This document shows, piece by piece, positions 40,528-52,439 of a stretch of DNA of 64,000 nt. Every line of letters begins with the position of its first letter. The stretch's first letter is position 1. Made by a program: the position numbers and the translations under genes. Source of the DNA: Coriobacteriaceae bacterium (GTDB lineage Bacteria; Actinomycetota; Coriobacteriia; Coriobacteriales; Coriobacteriaceae); the NCBI GenBank assembly GCA_902835305.1, contig CADFMD010000012.1:1-64000 (forward strand), written 5' to 3'. The notes under the pieces are model-generated. The model was not told where the DNA came from. It saw only the letters and a program-made list of their open reading frames with translations, and ran no database searches.

Positions 40528-42368
40528 TGACCGATCTTGCATCCACCACACCACAATCGCTCGGTCGCGATCCCATGGTCGGCCTGCGCCTGGCGCGTGT
40601 CGACGGGTTTGAGCCGGCCATTGCGCTCGGTCAGGACGAACTGCCTGCCTATCTGCGTCGTTTTACGATACTGTTTGCCGACGATGCCACCATGCGCCGT
40701 GGCGGTATCGGCCGCGTGACGCGTGCCGTCAACGCCCAAGGCGAGGCCGTGGCACTCAAGCAGCTCATCTTGCCAACGTGCGATGAGTTTGACGATGCCG
40801 CCGCCCATGAGGCGCTGGTCGCCAAGTTCAAAGCGGCGTTTCGCGAGGAATACGAATGCCATCGCGCCCTTTCGGGCCTTAAGGGCTTTCCCCGCCTCTA
40901 TGGCTGGGGCGAGGTCGACGGTGTGCCTGCAATTGTCATGGAATGGGTCGAGGGCGAGACGCTCGCCCGCTTGCGCTCGCGCTTTGCCGTGGACGATGCC
41001 GGCCGCCTATCGCCGCTTGTGGCGGCGCGTCTGGGTCGCGACCTGTTCGATCTGCTCTGCCGTATGAGCCTGGTGGGCGAGGGCTTTGTCCATCGCGATA
41101 TCTCGCCCGCTAATATTATGGTGCGTACGGCGCGTCTACCGCTTGACCGGCAGCTTGCCGAGGGCACCTTTGACCTGTGCCTGATCGACTTTGGCTCGTC
41201 GCTGGCGCTTGAGCCTGCGTCGGCCGTGGCCGGTACCGGCGGCAAGGCGTCGTTTACGGAGCGCTATGCCACGCTGCGTCGCGCGACGGTTGCCTATGCC
41301 CCGCCCGAGATGCTCACCGACGATATTCCCGACCTGCGCGCTTTGCGTATGTCGCCGGCGATCGACGTCTATGCCGCAGCAAGCACGGTTTACGAGCTCA
41401 TTGCCGGCGCCGCGCCATACGAAGCCGCGCCGAGCACTTCGGGCACCTCGGGTTCGCGCAAAAAGACGCGCGACATCGCCAGCCCCTACCGTCTCAAGAT
41501 GGACACGCTGCCCGACTATCCCATTGGTGCCCATGCGCCCGGTTGCGATTTGACTCAGCTGCTTCGTCGTGAGCCCGATGTGGCGCTCGCTGCGGCCGAG
41601 CAGGCCCAGCAGCTGGGGCTTGAGCCGGATTCCGAGGAGCTACGCGATGCGCTGGCGTTTGTCGATGCCCAGCTGTTCGACGTGGTGATGGCCTGTCTGT
41701 CCAGCCATCAAAAAGATCGTCCCGAGCCGGCGGCGGTCGAGGCGGCGCTCTCGGCGTTTTGTGACCACTATGCGCAAAATGTCGGTCGTTCGCTCCGCGG
41801 CGAGCCGCTCACGCCGTGCCCCATGGATGCGTCTGGCCGCGCGGTTCGTCGCGCGCTGATGGTCGGCGCGACGGTCGTCTGTGGCGTGGTTTGGGCTGTG
41901 GTCGTGGTTTCGGCCGCGCTGCTGGCGTCGGGCGCTCGCGTGACGGCGACTTTGGGATCGCTCGTGTGGTCTGGGTCGCTACCGGGTATTATTGCCGCAC
42001 TGGCGTTGGCGCTGCCAGGCATAGCCGGCGTTGCCGCGGGGGCACTTGCGCGCGATCGGCGCTCGGGCTTCCTGCAGGGTGTGCTTGCGCTTTCTGCCTG
42101 CGAGGTTCCGGTGCTGGTTGTGGCTGCATGTAGCGTATTTTCCCAACGCGCCGTGATGGGCGGCCTTGTTGCCGCTCTGGTTGCAACCTATACGCTTACG
42201 TGGTTTTTGCTTGCGATGGGCTTTGCCTTTGAACTTCCCGTTTCGGCACCGCGACGCACAAAAGCCCAGATGGCGACTCCGCTTGCCGGTGGAGCCGCAG
42301 CTGTCCGTACTTTTGGCGGACCTGTCGAAGTATCGTCCGATTCTATTTCTACGACCAAGGAGGCCTAG
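40524..42368 (+). CDS. Second Ser/Thr kinase with membrane tail
   Basis: Protein of 614 aa. The kinase domain (about residues 45-420) has VALKQ, VMEWVEGETL, HRDISPANI and LIDFGSS. Loop insertions such as the Ser/Lys-rich stretch near 310-320 make it longer than usual. The C-terminal part (about 435-575) contains about five membrane spans. It differs from the first operon's kinases (HRDIS here, HLDIK and HRDIK there). Its partners are the overlapping surface protein and the following FHA protein. Confidence 0.85.
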   Translation: MMTDLASTTPQSLGRDPMVGLRLARVDGFEPAIALGQDELPAYLRRFTILFADDATMRRGGIGRVTRAVNAQGEAVALKQLILPTCDEFDDAAAHEALVAKFKAAFREEYECHRALSGLKGFPRLYGWGEVDGVPAIVMEWVEGETLARLRSRFAVDDAGRLSPLVAARLGRDLFDLLCRMSLVGEGFVHRDISPANIMVRTARLPLDRQLAEGTFDLCLIDFGSSLALEPASAVAGTGGKASFTERYATLRRATVAYAPPEMLTDDIPDLRALRMSPAIDVYAAASTVYELIAGAAPYEAAPSTSGTSGSRKKTRDIASPYRLKMDTLPDYPIGAHAPGCDLTQLLRREPDVALAAAEQAQQLGLEPDSEELRDALAFVDAQLFDVVMACLSSHQKDRPEPAAVEAALSAFCDHYAQNVGRSLRGEPLTPCPMDASGRAVRRALMVGATVVCGVVWAVVVVSAALLASGARVTATLGSLVWSGSLPGIIAALALALPGIAGVAAGALARDRRSGFLQGVLALSACEVPVLVVAACSVFSQRAVMGGLVAALVATYTLTWFLLAMGFAFELPVSAPRRTKAQMATPLAGGAAAVRTFGGPVEVSSDSISTTKEA

Positions 42369-42371
42369 GTC

Positions 42372-43310
42372 ATGGCATCTCAAGTTGAGCTCACCCCATG
42401 CGGGGCCATGTTTGACATCTTTAAGCGCGCAGCGCATCTGAGCCATATCGAGCTGTGCGGCTTGGTGCTTTCGTCCCGTCCGCTCGCCGACGGCCGCAGC
42501 CCGCAGAGCCGAGCCGCCGATCGCTCTTGGGTTTCCCGCTTTATCGTTCGCGCGCCGGTCGGCACGCTTCAGCAGCGCTACTTTGCCGAATACGGTACCT
42601 CGGCTGCGCGTATTATGTCGCAACTGGCCCTGCGCCAGCGCAATCCCATGGACTCCACGGCTGTAATCAATATGGTGTGCGGTCCTGCAGGTGAACCGAT
42701 GGTACGCGCGCTCGAAGAGTGCCACCAGGACACGAATCTCTATCGCAACGCGCTCGATCGCCTGTCCCAGGCGGCGGAACTCATGCCCGCCGAGCGCGCC
42801 GAGGTCGTGCTGGTGCTGTTTGTCGCCGTCGGTTGTTCGGCGGATGTGCGGTCCTCGGTGAACTATGCCATCGACTACGCGAACGCGACCTGCGGCGGAG
42901 GCACATCCACGCCGCGTTCGCTTGGCATGTCGCTGACTGCGGGCGAACGCGAACCCGCCCCGGCGCACCCTTTGGGCTTGCTGCGCGTGCAAAACAGTTT
43001 TGTCGTGAGCGCCCCGCGCTGGATTCAGCCGAGTGAGCAGGGTGTTGAGATTGGCGCGCTGGCCACTGGTGAGGGCGATATTACCGACGTCGGCGACGAT
43101 GTCTCGGCCCGCCATGCCCATATCTGGTGCGATGCTCAAAATATCTGGCACGTCGAGGACTTGTCGTCCACCAACGGAACCGTGGTGGTAAACGGGGCCA
43201 CGCGCGTTTGCATTCAGGTCGAGCCCGGCCGTTCCGCCCAGCTCAATCCCGGCGACGAGCTCAAGCTCGGCGAATCCACTACCTATGCCATCCTCTTCGG
43301 TGCCCTCTAG
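42372..43310 (+). CDS. FHA-domain protein of second kinase operon
   Basis: Cytoplasmic protein of 312 aa. Residues 1-200 are an unrecognised helical domain. The C-terminal about 90 residues are an FHA domain, with ARHAHIWCD, DLSSTNGTVVVNG and LNPGDELKLGEST. It starts 3 bases after the kinase stop and probably reads that kinase's phosphothreonines. Confidence 0.85.
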   Translation: MASQVELTPCGAMFDIFKRAAHLSHIELCGLVLSSRPLADGRSPQSRAADRSWVSRFIVRAPVGTLQQRYFAEYGTSAARIMSQLALRQRNPMDSTAVINMVCGPAGEPMVRALEECHQDTNLYRNALDRLSQAAELMPAERAEVVLVLFVAVGCSADVRSSVNYAIDYANATCGGGTSTPRSLGMSLTAGEREPAPAHPLGLLRVQNSFVVSAPRWIQPSEQGVEIGALATGEGDITDVGDDVSARHAHIWCDAQNIWHVEDLSSTNGTVVVNGATRVCIQVEPGRSAQLNPGDELKLGESTTYAILFGAL

Positions 43311-43474
43311 CCGGCAGTTAAGGACGTTCCTTTTATGCCGGCACTCCGGGACACTCCATGGCGCGCCAGGGCCAATCGCCCGGGGACGAAGCGTTCATTT
43401 TGGCCCTTGGCGGTCACCCGAGGTAAACCTTTACCGCCCACCTATATTTGTCGAAATTACACTTGGCGGCGGGG

Positions 43475-43761
43475 TACAATAAACCCGCATGCGGATTTCC
43501 GTTGCGGGTGCCTCCCATCGCCGGGGCGTGCCCGGGAGCATCCGGCATGCGGCCTTTGCGGCGCTCGGTCATGTGCAAGACGGGCAGCTGGGCCTGTGGA
43601 GTGCGTGCAGCCCTCCTCGCCTCGGCATGCCTTCTCTCCACGCCATGTACCTGCTGCTGAGCCTGCCTGCCAGATGATTGGAAGCAACAGCGAAAATCCC
43701 ATCACGCCAATATCCCGGCGATCGCCGGGGCCTGTATACCTATATGAGAGGAGAGGGGTAT
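43475..43761 (+). promoter_or_regulatory. Promoter and long GC-rich leader of nifJ
   Basis: A tacaat -10 at 43475-43480 would start a leader of about 275 nt before the nifJ ATG. The leader is GC-rich with several possible stems (cccgca/tgcggg, ctccc/gggag, gtggag/ctccac), and no open frame in it has an SD. It could be a cis-regulatory RNA or hold a small RNA. It does not match any riboswitch I can recognise. Bases 43311-43474 show nothing clear. Confidence 0.4.
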
Positions 43762-47301
<3,540 letters not shown>

Positions 47302-47311
47302 GTCTCCCACC

Positions 47312-47436
47312 GCAGGATCTGAGGGCTAACCTTCGCGGACGTCCTCGGACATGAAAGAACCCCCGCTGCGCACTACGTGCGGCGGGGGTTCTTTCGTCCT
47401 GCGGAGTGTCCGCGAAGGTTAGCCCTCAGATCCTGC
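47312..47436 (+). terminator. Nested double inverted repeat after nifJ
   Basis: Outer 29-base perfect arms (47312-47340 and 47408-47436; key bases aggatctgagggctaacc on the left) enclose an inner terminator stem gaaagaacccccgc (47353-47366)/gcgggggttctttc (47382-47395). Far longer than a normal terminator. Confidence 0.9.
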
Positions 47437-47503
47437 TACGACTACGTCCTCGGATTGTGGGGCTGAATGAAGGACGTGGCTGTGGGGGTGCCTTGTCCCG
47501 GTC

Positions 47504-47712
47504 GCTGTTTCGCGGCGTGGCCGCGAAACCACGCGCCACTTTGGGCATGGAGGGCTAGCTGATTGTGGCCTTCTGCTGCCCCAGTGCTGTTTCGCGCTTT
47601 GCGCGAAACATCGCAGCACTTTGGGCATAGTGGGGGAGTTGGTTGTCGCTGCCTTCTATCCCCTTGCTGTTTCGCGCCTTTGGCGCGAAAGGCGCAGTAC
47701 TTTGGGCGTGGG
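47504..47712. repeat. Three copies of an about 81-bp hairpin repeat
   Basis: Copies begin at 47504, 47586 and 47666 (gctgtttcgcg ...). Each has a small stem (tttcgcg-n-cgcgaaa) followed by cactttgggca or gtactttgggc. They fill the 47437-47736 gap between nifJ and the ATPase gene; no gene is seen there. Confidence 0.75.
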
Positions 47713-47736
47713 GGCTGGCTTGCGGACTCAGATGAC

Positions 47737-49098
47737 CTAGAGAGATATGGGTGCAAACGAGAAATCGTTGTTGGGGTCGTCCTTTTCCATAAACTCATCG
47801 AGACAGAATGTCATATAGATTGGAACGTAAAGGATCTTGCCCTCTTTGCAAAGGTTTTCGTGGCTCAGCACAACGGCCTCGGGAATTTTGTACTCGCCCA
47901 CACTCATCAAACGGTCGAGGGCTGCATGTGCTCGAACTTTCTTGCCCGATTTGACTTCGATTGGGACAACATGCCCGCGGGCACCTTCGATTACAAAGTC
48001 GACTTCACCGACCTCACGCGTTTGGTGGTACCACGTATCTGCTCCGAGGGCAACGAGTTCCTGTGCGACCACGTTCTCATAGAGGCCGCCGAGGTTGGGG
48101 GTTTTCATGTCAAGGTAGACGGCGCGTGCCGTGCTGCCGGGATACCGCGATGCGAGCATACCTGTATCGGACTCGTATAGTTTAAAGGCCGTCGTTTTCT
48201 CCGTCCTCTTGAGAGGACTTCGTGCCTCCGTCACCTGGGGGACCATCAATCCAACGCCTGCGTTCACCAGCCATAGGAAATCCTGCTCGTATTTTTGAAG
48301 ACGAGCTCCCTCGCCTAGAGACGAGACGATAAAGCGATGGGACTCCGCCTCAAGCTGAACGGGAATTTGCTCGAAAATGGAGCGAACGTTAAACGCTCGA
48401 GTCGATGCATATTTAGAGATATCGCTTTTGTACTGATCGACTAGCTGAATTTGAAGCTCACGCGTTCTCACGAGCGAATAGCCCGAATCGATATAGTTCT
48501 GAACGACCTCCGGCATGCCGCCGCAAACGATATAAGCTCTAAAGTTTTTGAGCATCGCCTCATGAATAAAATTTTCGACGGGACGCCTCTCGACAAGGCA
48601 GCTGCGGATGTCTGCAAGCACATTCTCGCTGATGCTGTTTGCCCAACAAAACTCTTCAAAATCCATTGGCCGCATAACAATGTGCTCGACATACCCCACC
48701 GGGAAAGAAGAGATCCCCTTAAACTCAGTCCCAAGCATAGACCCCGAGAAGACATAGCTAAAGCGTCCGTCCTCGACCAGCGCCTTCATAAGTGTAACGA
48801 TCTGCGGATACTCCTGAATCTCATCGACAAAGATAAGCGTATCTCCCTCAACAAGCGGTGCATCCGCAAGAAGGGCCACACGGTTGATGAAGTCAATGGA
48901 GTTCTTAGCGCCAACAAGTACGTCTCTTGCCTCGGCATCAAGTAGCAGATTGACCTCATAATACGAAGCGTAGTTGCTCTTTCCAAACGCGCGAATCGCA
49001 TAGCTCTTGCCAATCTGACGCGCACCGGTAACAAGCAGGGCCTTATGGGAGTTATTCTTCCAGCTCAAAAGCCTATCAGTGACTTTGCGGCGTAGCAT
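47737..49098 (-). CDS. AAA ATPase with DUF4143 domain
   Basis: Protein of 453 aa of the AAA_14/DUF4143 family. Walker A is GARQIGKS (about residues 25-32) and Walker B is LIFVDEIQEYP. The C-terminal DUF4143 domain contains GEVDFVIEGARGHVVPIEVK, which resembles a PD-(D/E)XK nuclease core. Such proteins are common, scattered accessory genes, with roles in nucleic-acid handling or defence proposed but not settled. GC content is lower than in neighbours, suggesting transfer. A 34-bp tandem repeat lies just upstream of its start. Confidence 0.88.
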   Translation of the reverse strand: MLRRKVTDRLLSWKNNSHKALLVTGARQIGKSYAIRAFGKSNYASYYEVNLLLDAEARDVLVGAKNSIDFINRVALLADAPLVEGDTLIFVDEIQEYPQIVTLMKALVEDGRFSYVFSGSMLGTEFKGISSFPVGYVEHIVMRPMDFEEFCWANSISENVLADIRSCLVERRPVENFIHEAMLKNFRAYIVCGGMPEVVQNYIDSGYSLVRTRELQIQLVDQYKSDISKYASTRAFNVRSIFEQIPVQLEAESHRFIVSSLGEGARLQKYEQDFLWLVNAGVGLMVPQVTEARSPLKRTEKTTAFKLYESDTGMLASRYPGSTARAVYLDMKTPNLGGLYENVVAQELVALGADTWYHQTREVGEVDFVIEGARGHVVPIEVKSGKKVRAHAALDRLMSVGEYKIPEAVVLSHENLCKEGKILYVPIYMTFCLDEFMEKDDPNNDFSFAPISL

Positions 49099-49114
49099 TA
49101 AAACACCTCATTGA

Positions 49115-49199
49115 CAAAAATTGGCAAATAGATTTGACCCAAATCATACAAAAATTGACAAATAGATTTGACCCAAATCATACAAAAATTGGCAAATAG
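49115..49199. repeat. 34-bp tandem repeat at the ATPase promoter
   Basis: Units 49115-49148 and 49149-49182 differ at one base, and a 17-base partial copy ends at 49199. Each contains the inverted repeat atttg-acc-caaat. No unique spacers, so not a CRISPR. The array starts 17 bases upstream of the ATPase start codon on its coding strand. Confidence 0.85.
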
Positions 49200-49205
49200 C
49201 AAAGC

Positions 49206-49424
49206 TCACTTAGGCCTCAAAGCCAGCGAGCCAGCACGGTACTTTGCGAAAAGGCTGGCGGCGCCGTTGTTGAGGGTGGCCAGGTTGACAGTGGCGCCGT
49301 TAGCGTTCTCGGCTGCTTGGGCGCGCAGGAGCGAAAGGGCGTCGGTAGCGTTCATGCAGAAGCCGACGGTAAAGTTCCATACTGCGAACTCGCAGTCGCT
49401 TGCCGCGGGGTGAAGCGCGATCGG
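49206..49424 (-). pseudogene. Possible C-terminal gene fragment
   Basis: An open stretch of about 72 codons bounded by stops on the minus strand reads CEFAVWNFTVGFCMNATDAL, then a VNLATLNNGAASLFAKYR segment. Composition looks protein-like and GC content is higher than the AT-rich surroundings. An internal ATG at 49355 would give 49 aa without an SD. I read it as the tail of a lost gene; the family is not recognised. Confidence 0.3.
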
Positions 49425-49429
49425 CTATC

Positions 49430-49790
49430 CCTTATGTTGGATGAAAAGCCCCATGTTTTTGCAGGGGTGCATACTCGTCAAATTAATGTATAGAATCGCG
49501 TATAGTGCGAGTAAGATATTTCGCTGTCCGTTTTGTGTTTAGCAAAGATATAGTTTGCATAATCTGGTCTAATCCCTGCTCTATTTAAATAAAGTTGCAC
49601 GTAAATGGCGTAGATATGCCTGAACTGGGCTTCTTTACGCTGAGCGGGTAAAATCGACCGTTCGCCGCTTAGGTATTTTCAAAATGAATAAAATGAGCGA
49701 TAAAGAGAATATAAACCTTAATAAACTCGCGTATCGCACGGACGCGGGTTATTAATGGGTTGTAGGCCTTTTACAGAAAGGATTCCAGCA
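49430..49790. other. AT-rich region upstream of carbamate kinase
   Basis: About 360 bases without a gene, much lower in GC than the flanks. It holds several -10-like strings (tagaat near 49495, tataaac near 49708) but no paired promoter. It may carry the arcC promoter and a long leader. Confidence 0.35.
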
Positions 49791-50753
49791 ATGTCTAAGC
49801 CTCTTGGCAAGCCCGATCGTATTGTCGTCGCCCTCGGCGGCAACGCCCTCGGCAACAACCCCGTCGAGCAGATCGAGGCCGTGAGCAACACCGCCCACGC
49901 TCTCCTTGGTCTTATCGAGCAGGGCAACGAGATCATCATCACCCACGGCAACGGCCCGCAGGTCGGCATGATCCAGAACGCCTTCGCCGCTGCCCACGAT
50001 GCCATCGGTACCCCCGAGATGCCGCTGCCCGAGTGCGGCGCCATGTCCCAGGGCTACATTGGTTATCACCTGCAGCAGGGCATCGGCCGCGAGATGCACA
50101 AGCGCTATAAGCGTTGGCACGCCGCCACCGTCGTCACCCAGATCGAGTGCGATCCCGACGATCCCGCGTTCAAGAACCCGACTAAGCCGATCGGTCCCTT
50201 CTACACCGAGGAGCAGGCCAAGGAGTTCATGGCCGAGGATCCCTCCAAGGTCTTCGTCGAGGATTCCGGCCGCGGCTGGCGTCGCGTCGTCGCTTCTCCC
50301 GATCCCAAGAAGATCGTCGAGGCTGACTCCATCCTCAACCTGCTCGACAACGAGTTCATCGTCATCGCCTGCGGTGGCGGCGGCATCCCCGTCGTCCGCG
50401 ACTACGAGAACAAGGGCTGCTACAAGGGCGTTCCCGCCGTCATCGACAAGGACCTGGGCGGCGAGCTGCTGGCCGAGGACTGCGACGCCGACGTTCTGTT
50501 CCTGCTGACCGCCGTTGAGCATGTCGCCATCAACTTTGGCAAGCCCAACCAGGAGGAGCTCGAGGACCTCACCGCCGACGAGGCCGAGCGTCTGGCCGAC
50601 GAGGGTCAGTTCGGCAAGGGCTCCATGGAGCCCAAGGTCCGCGCCGCCATCAAGTTCGCCCGCTCCCGCAAGGGCCGCACCTGCATCATCGGCGCCCTGG
50701 ACAAGGCCGCCGAGACCATGGCCGGCCTCTCCGGTACCCGCATCCACGAGTAG
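49791..50753 (+). CDS. arcC: Carbamate kinase
   Basis: Cytoplasmic kinase of 320 aa: carbamoyl phosphate + ADP gives carbamate + ATP, an energy-yielding last step of arginine, agmatine or ureide breakdown. It opens DRIVVALGGNALGNNP. The signature HGNGPQVG, the C-terminal CGGGGIPVV and the KVRAAIKF end are all present. ATG 49791 has aaagga upstream. Arginine deiminase and ornithine carbamoyltransferase genes are not adjacent, so the source of carbamoyl phosphate is unclear here. Confidence 0.95.
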   Translation: MSKPLGKPDRIVVALGGNALGNNPVEQIEAVSNTAHALLGLIEQGNEIIITHGNGPQVGMIQNAFAAAHDAIGTPEMPLPECGAMSQGYIGYHLQQGIGREMHKRYKRWHAATVVTQIECDPDDPAFKNPTKPIGPFYTEEQAKEFMAEDPSKVFVEDSGRGWRRVVASPDPKKIVEADSILNLLDNEFIVIACGGGGIPVVRDYENKGCYKGVPAVIDKDLGGELLAEDCDADVLFLLTAVEHVAINFGKPNQEELEDLTADEAERLADEGQFGKGSMEPKVRAAIKFARSRKGRTCIIGALDKAAETMAGLSGTRIHE

Positions 50754-50818
50754 TCTCTACTCTGTTGCCTCTCTCGTGGGCGCCAGGCAAAGCGCCCACA
50801 AACTAGCCTCTCTTCATG

Positions 50819-50852
50819 AGCCCCGCAGTCCGCTCCGACTGCGGGGCTTTTG
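50819..50852 (+). terminator. Terminator after arcC
   Basis: Perfect 12-base arms agccccgcagtc (50819-50830) and gactgcggggct (50837-50848), followed by T residues. A smaller hairpin (gtgggcg/cgcccac, 50776-50799) precedes it. Confidence 0.88.
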
Positions 50853-50902
50853 CTATTGAGGTGGCTGTTCATGGGTAGTGCTGCGGGCCGCGCCAAAATG
50901 AC

Positions 50903-50966
50903 GAGAGTGGATAATCTCCCACTTTGAGCCTGCAAACAGGCCAAAAACGGGAGATTATCCACTCTC
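50903..50966. repeat. REP-like palindrome A
   Basis: Perfect 18-base arms gagagtggataatctccc (50903-50920) and its complement (50949-50966) around a 28-base loop with a small inner stem. Confidence 0.8.
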
Positions 50967-50977
50967 ATTCTGCGGGT

Positions 50978-51072
50978 ACTCATTGGGGACAGACTTAAAT
51001 GAGTAGCCGTTGGGGACGTTCTTAAACGACTGGTCAAAAATGACTACTCATTTAAGTCTGTCCCCAATGAGT
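50978..51072. repeat. REP-like palindrome B with nested half-element
   Basis: Perfect 29-base arms (50978-51006 and 51044-51072; core ggggacagacttaaatgag). Its loop contains ggggacgttcttaaacgact, the left half of the repeat at 54-89 and 3718-3752. A third family member is thus nested in a different palindrome. Confidence 0.85.
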
Positions 51073-51081
51073 GCCCAATGA

Positions 51082-52083
51082 CTAGTAGTAGGCCCACATG
51101 GCTTCGACTTCGTTAAGGACCTCTACGACGCCCCAGCGACGGGCGCTGCGGCTGGCCGAGTTGGGGTCGTAGACGCCAATCTGGTTGGCATCGTCGATGC
51201 CGTAGAGCACGATGTAGTGGCCTACGTTGGTAAACGTACCGGGGCGCACTGCGGCGATAACGGGCGCACCCGCGCGAAGTGCTTGGGTAATCGATTCACG
51301 ATCGTTATAGAGCTGTGTTCCGTTGAGTCCCAGCTGCCACGCACCGCCTGTCATAAACGACCACTCGGTGGCACCAGTGGGGGCGTAGTTGCCGGCTTCG
51401 GCCAGTGTGCATATATCGACCGGCGTCTTATCGGTGTGGCCGGTCTTAAAGATATAGACCATGGTGAGGCAAGTGGGGCCGCAAGCGTTTTCGCGAATAG
51501 TGCCACCGGCATAGGGCAGCTCCGACCATGCGGGGTCAATTTGGTAGATGTGGGGCATGGTGCCGGCCTGCCATTGCGAGCGTGGGGTCGAGAACGCAAA
51601 GGAGTAACCGGGCGCGACGGGAGCTTTAAGCAGCTTGTCCTCGGCAGTGGGCTCAAGACCGGCTGATCCGTGCAAGATACAGGATCCCAAAAACACAAAG
51701 ACGAGGCAGGCGGCAATGGAGCAAAGCGCAAGGCGTAGGCGGCGGGCCGGAAGTGCGTGGCTTGTGGTGTGCGACGCGGGGCGAGGGGCGGAATTGCCGC
51801 GATTGCGTTGAGGTGGCGAAAAGGAGCGCTTAACGTAGTGGTCGGTCGTACGGCAATCGTAGCGGCGCGGCTGCGATGTGTCGATCTGGCGTTGGCGTGC
51901 GCTCGTGCTCACGCGGTCTGACTGCTGCACGGTACGGCTTTGTTGCCGCGAAGAAGCCCCGAGTTGCTCTTGGGGGCGCTGCGGGTTGCCGTTGTCGGAG
52001 GTGCTTCTGGGCGTTGGCGTGGTGCGGCCGGCAAGGCGCACGCTTTGTGGCCGTTGGTCGCCGTCATTGTATCCGTATGCCAT
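51082..52083 (-). CDS. C39-like peptidase, membrane-anchored
   Basis: Protein of 333 aa. The first 115 residues are Arg/Ser/Gln/Pro-rich and cytoplasmic. One membrane helix (about residues 116-138) follows. The outside domain is a papain-like C39-type fold with Cys in ENACGPTCLTMV, His in GHYIVLYGID and a following DPN. The long disordered cytoplasmic part is unusual and might be a kinase target. ATG 52083 has aagg about 8 nt upstream; the GTG at 52092 is less likely. Substrate unknown. Confidence 0.78.
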   Translation of the reverse strand: MAYGYNDGDQRPQSVRLAGRTTPTPRSTSDNGNPQRPQEQLGASSRQQSRTVQQSDRVSTSARQRQIDTSQPRRYDCRTTDHYVKRSFSPPQRNRGNSAPRPASHTTSHALPARRLRLALCSIAACLVFVFLGSCILHGSAGLEPTAEDKLLKAPVAPGYSFAFSTPRSQWQAGTMPHIYQIDPAWSELPYAGGTIRENACGPTCLTMVYIFKTGHTDKTPVDICTLAEAGNYAPTGATEWSFMTGGAWQLGLNGTQLYNDRESITQALRAGAPVIAAVRPGTFTNVGHYIVLYGIDDANQIGVYDPNSASRSARRWGVVEVLNEVEAMWAYY

Positions 52084-52439
52084 TCGAATCACCTTGCCTC
52101 ATGTGTAACTTGTCTATCCTACATAAAAAGATGCACGACACATGGGTATGTGCGCCAAAAGCCTGACAAATGGTATGAACGTTGCCGCGCCGCGCGCCAA
52201 GCGTCACGGCAACAGGTATTCAAAAGCAGGCAAGATGAAAGCGTCCAAGACGAATGACGTCTCCCGCCGTTCGTCCCAAAAACGGTGCCGCTCGTTTTGC
52301 AGTTCTGCCTTCGGTCGAGCTGCGAGCGGCGCTGCTGCGCCAAGGCCGTATTGTAAAGCCACGAAATAAAAGCGCGCGGCAAAACAGACCGTGCAAGGGG
52401 TGACGTCAAAGAGGCGTCAATAAGGAAAGGAGGGGAACA
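52084..52439. other. Intergenic region, peptidase/permease
   Basis: About 355 bases with no gene I can support. Visible items are a possible minus-strand promoter area near 52120-52135 and a tgacgtca palindrome at 52402-52409, repeated as gcgtcaa, close to the permease SD. Confidence 0.3.

Noticed and set aside
43311..43761. SRP RNA, RNase P RNA or tmRNA in the nifJ leader
   Set aside because: None of the conserved cores of those RNAs could be found.
47504..47712. Possible CRISPR array
   Set aside because: The intervals are themselves part of the repeated unit, and copies are imperfect.
49115..49199. Possible CRISPR array
   Set aside because: Repeats are directly joined without spacers and there are no cas genes.
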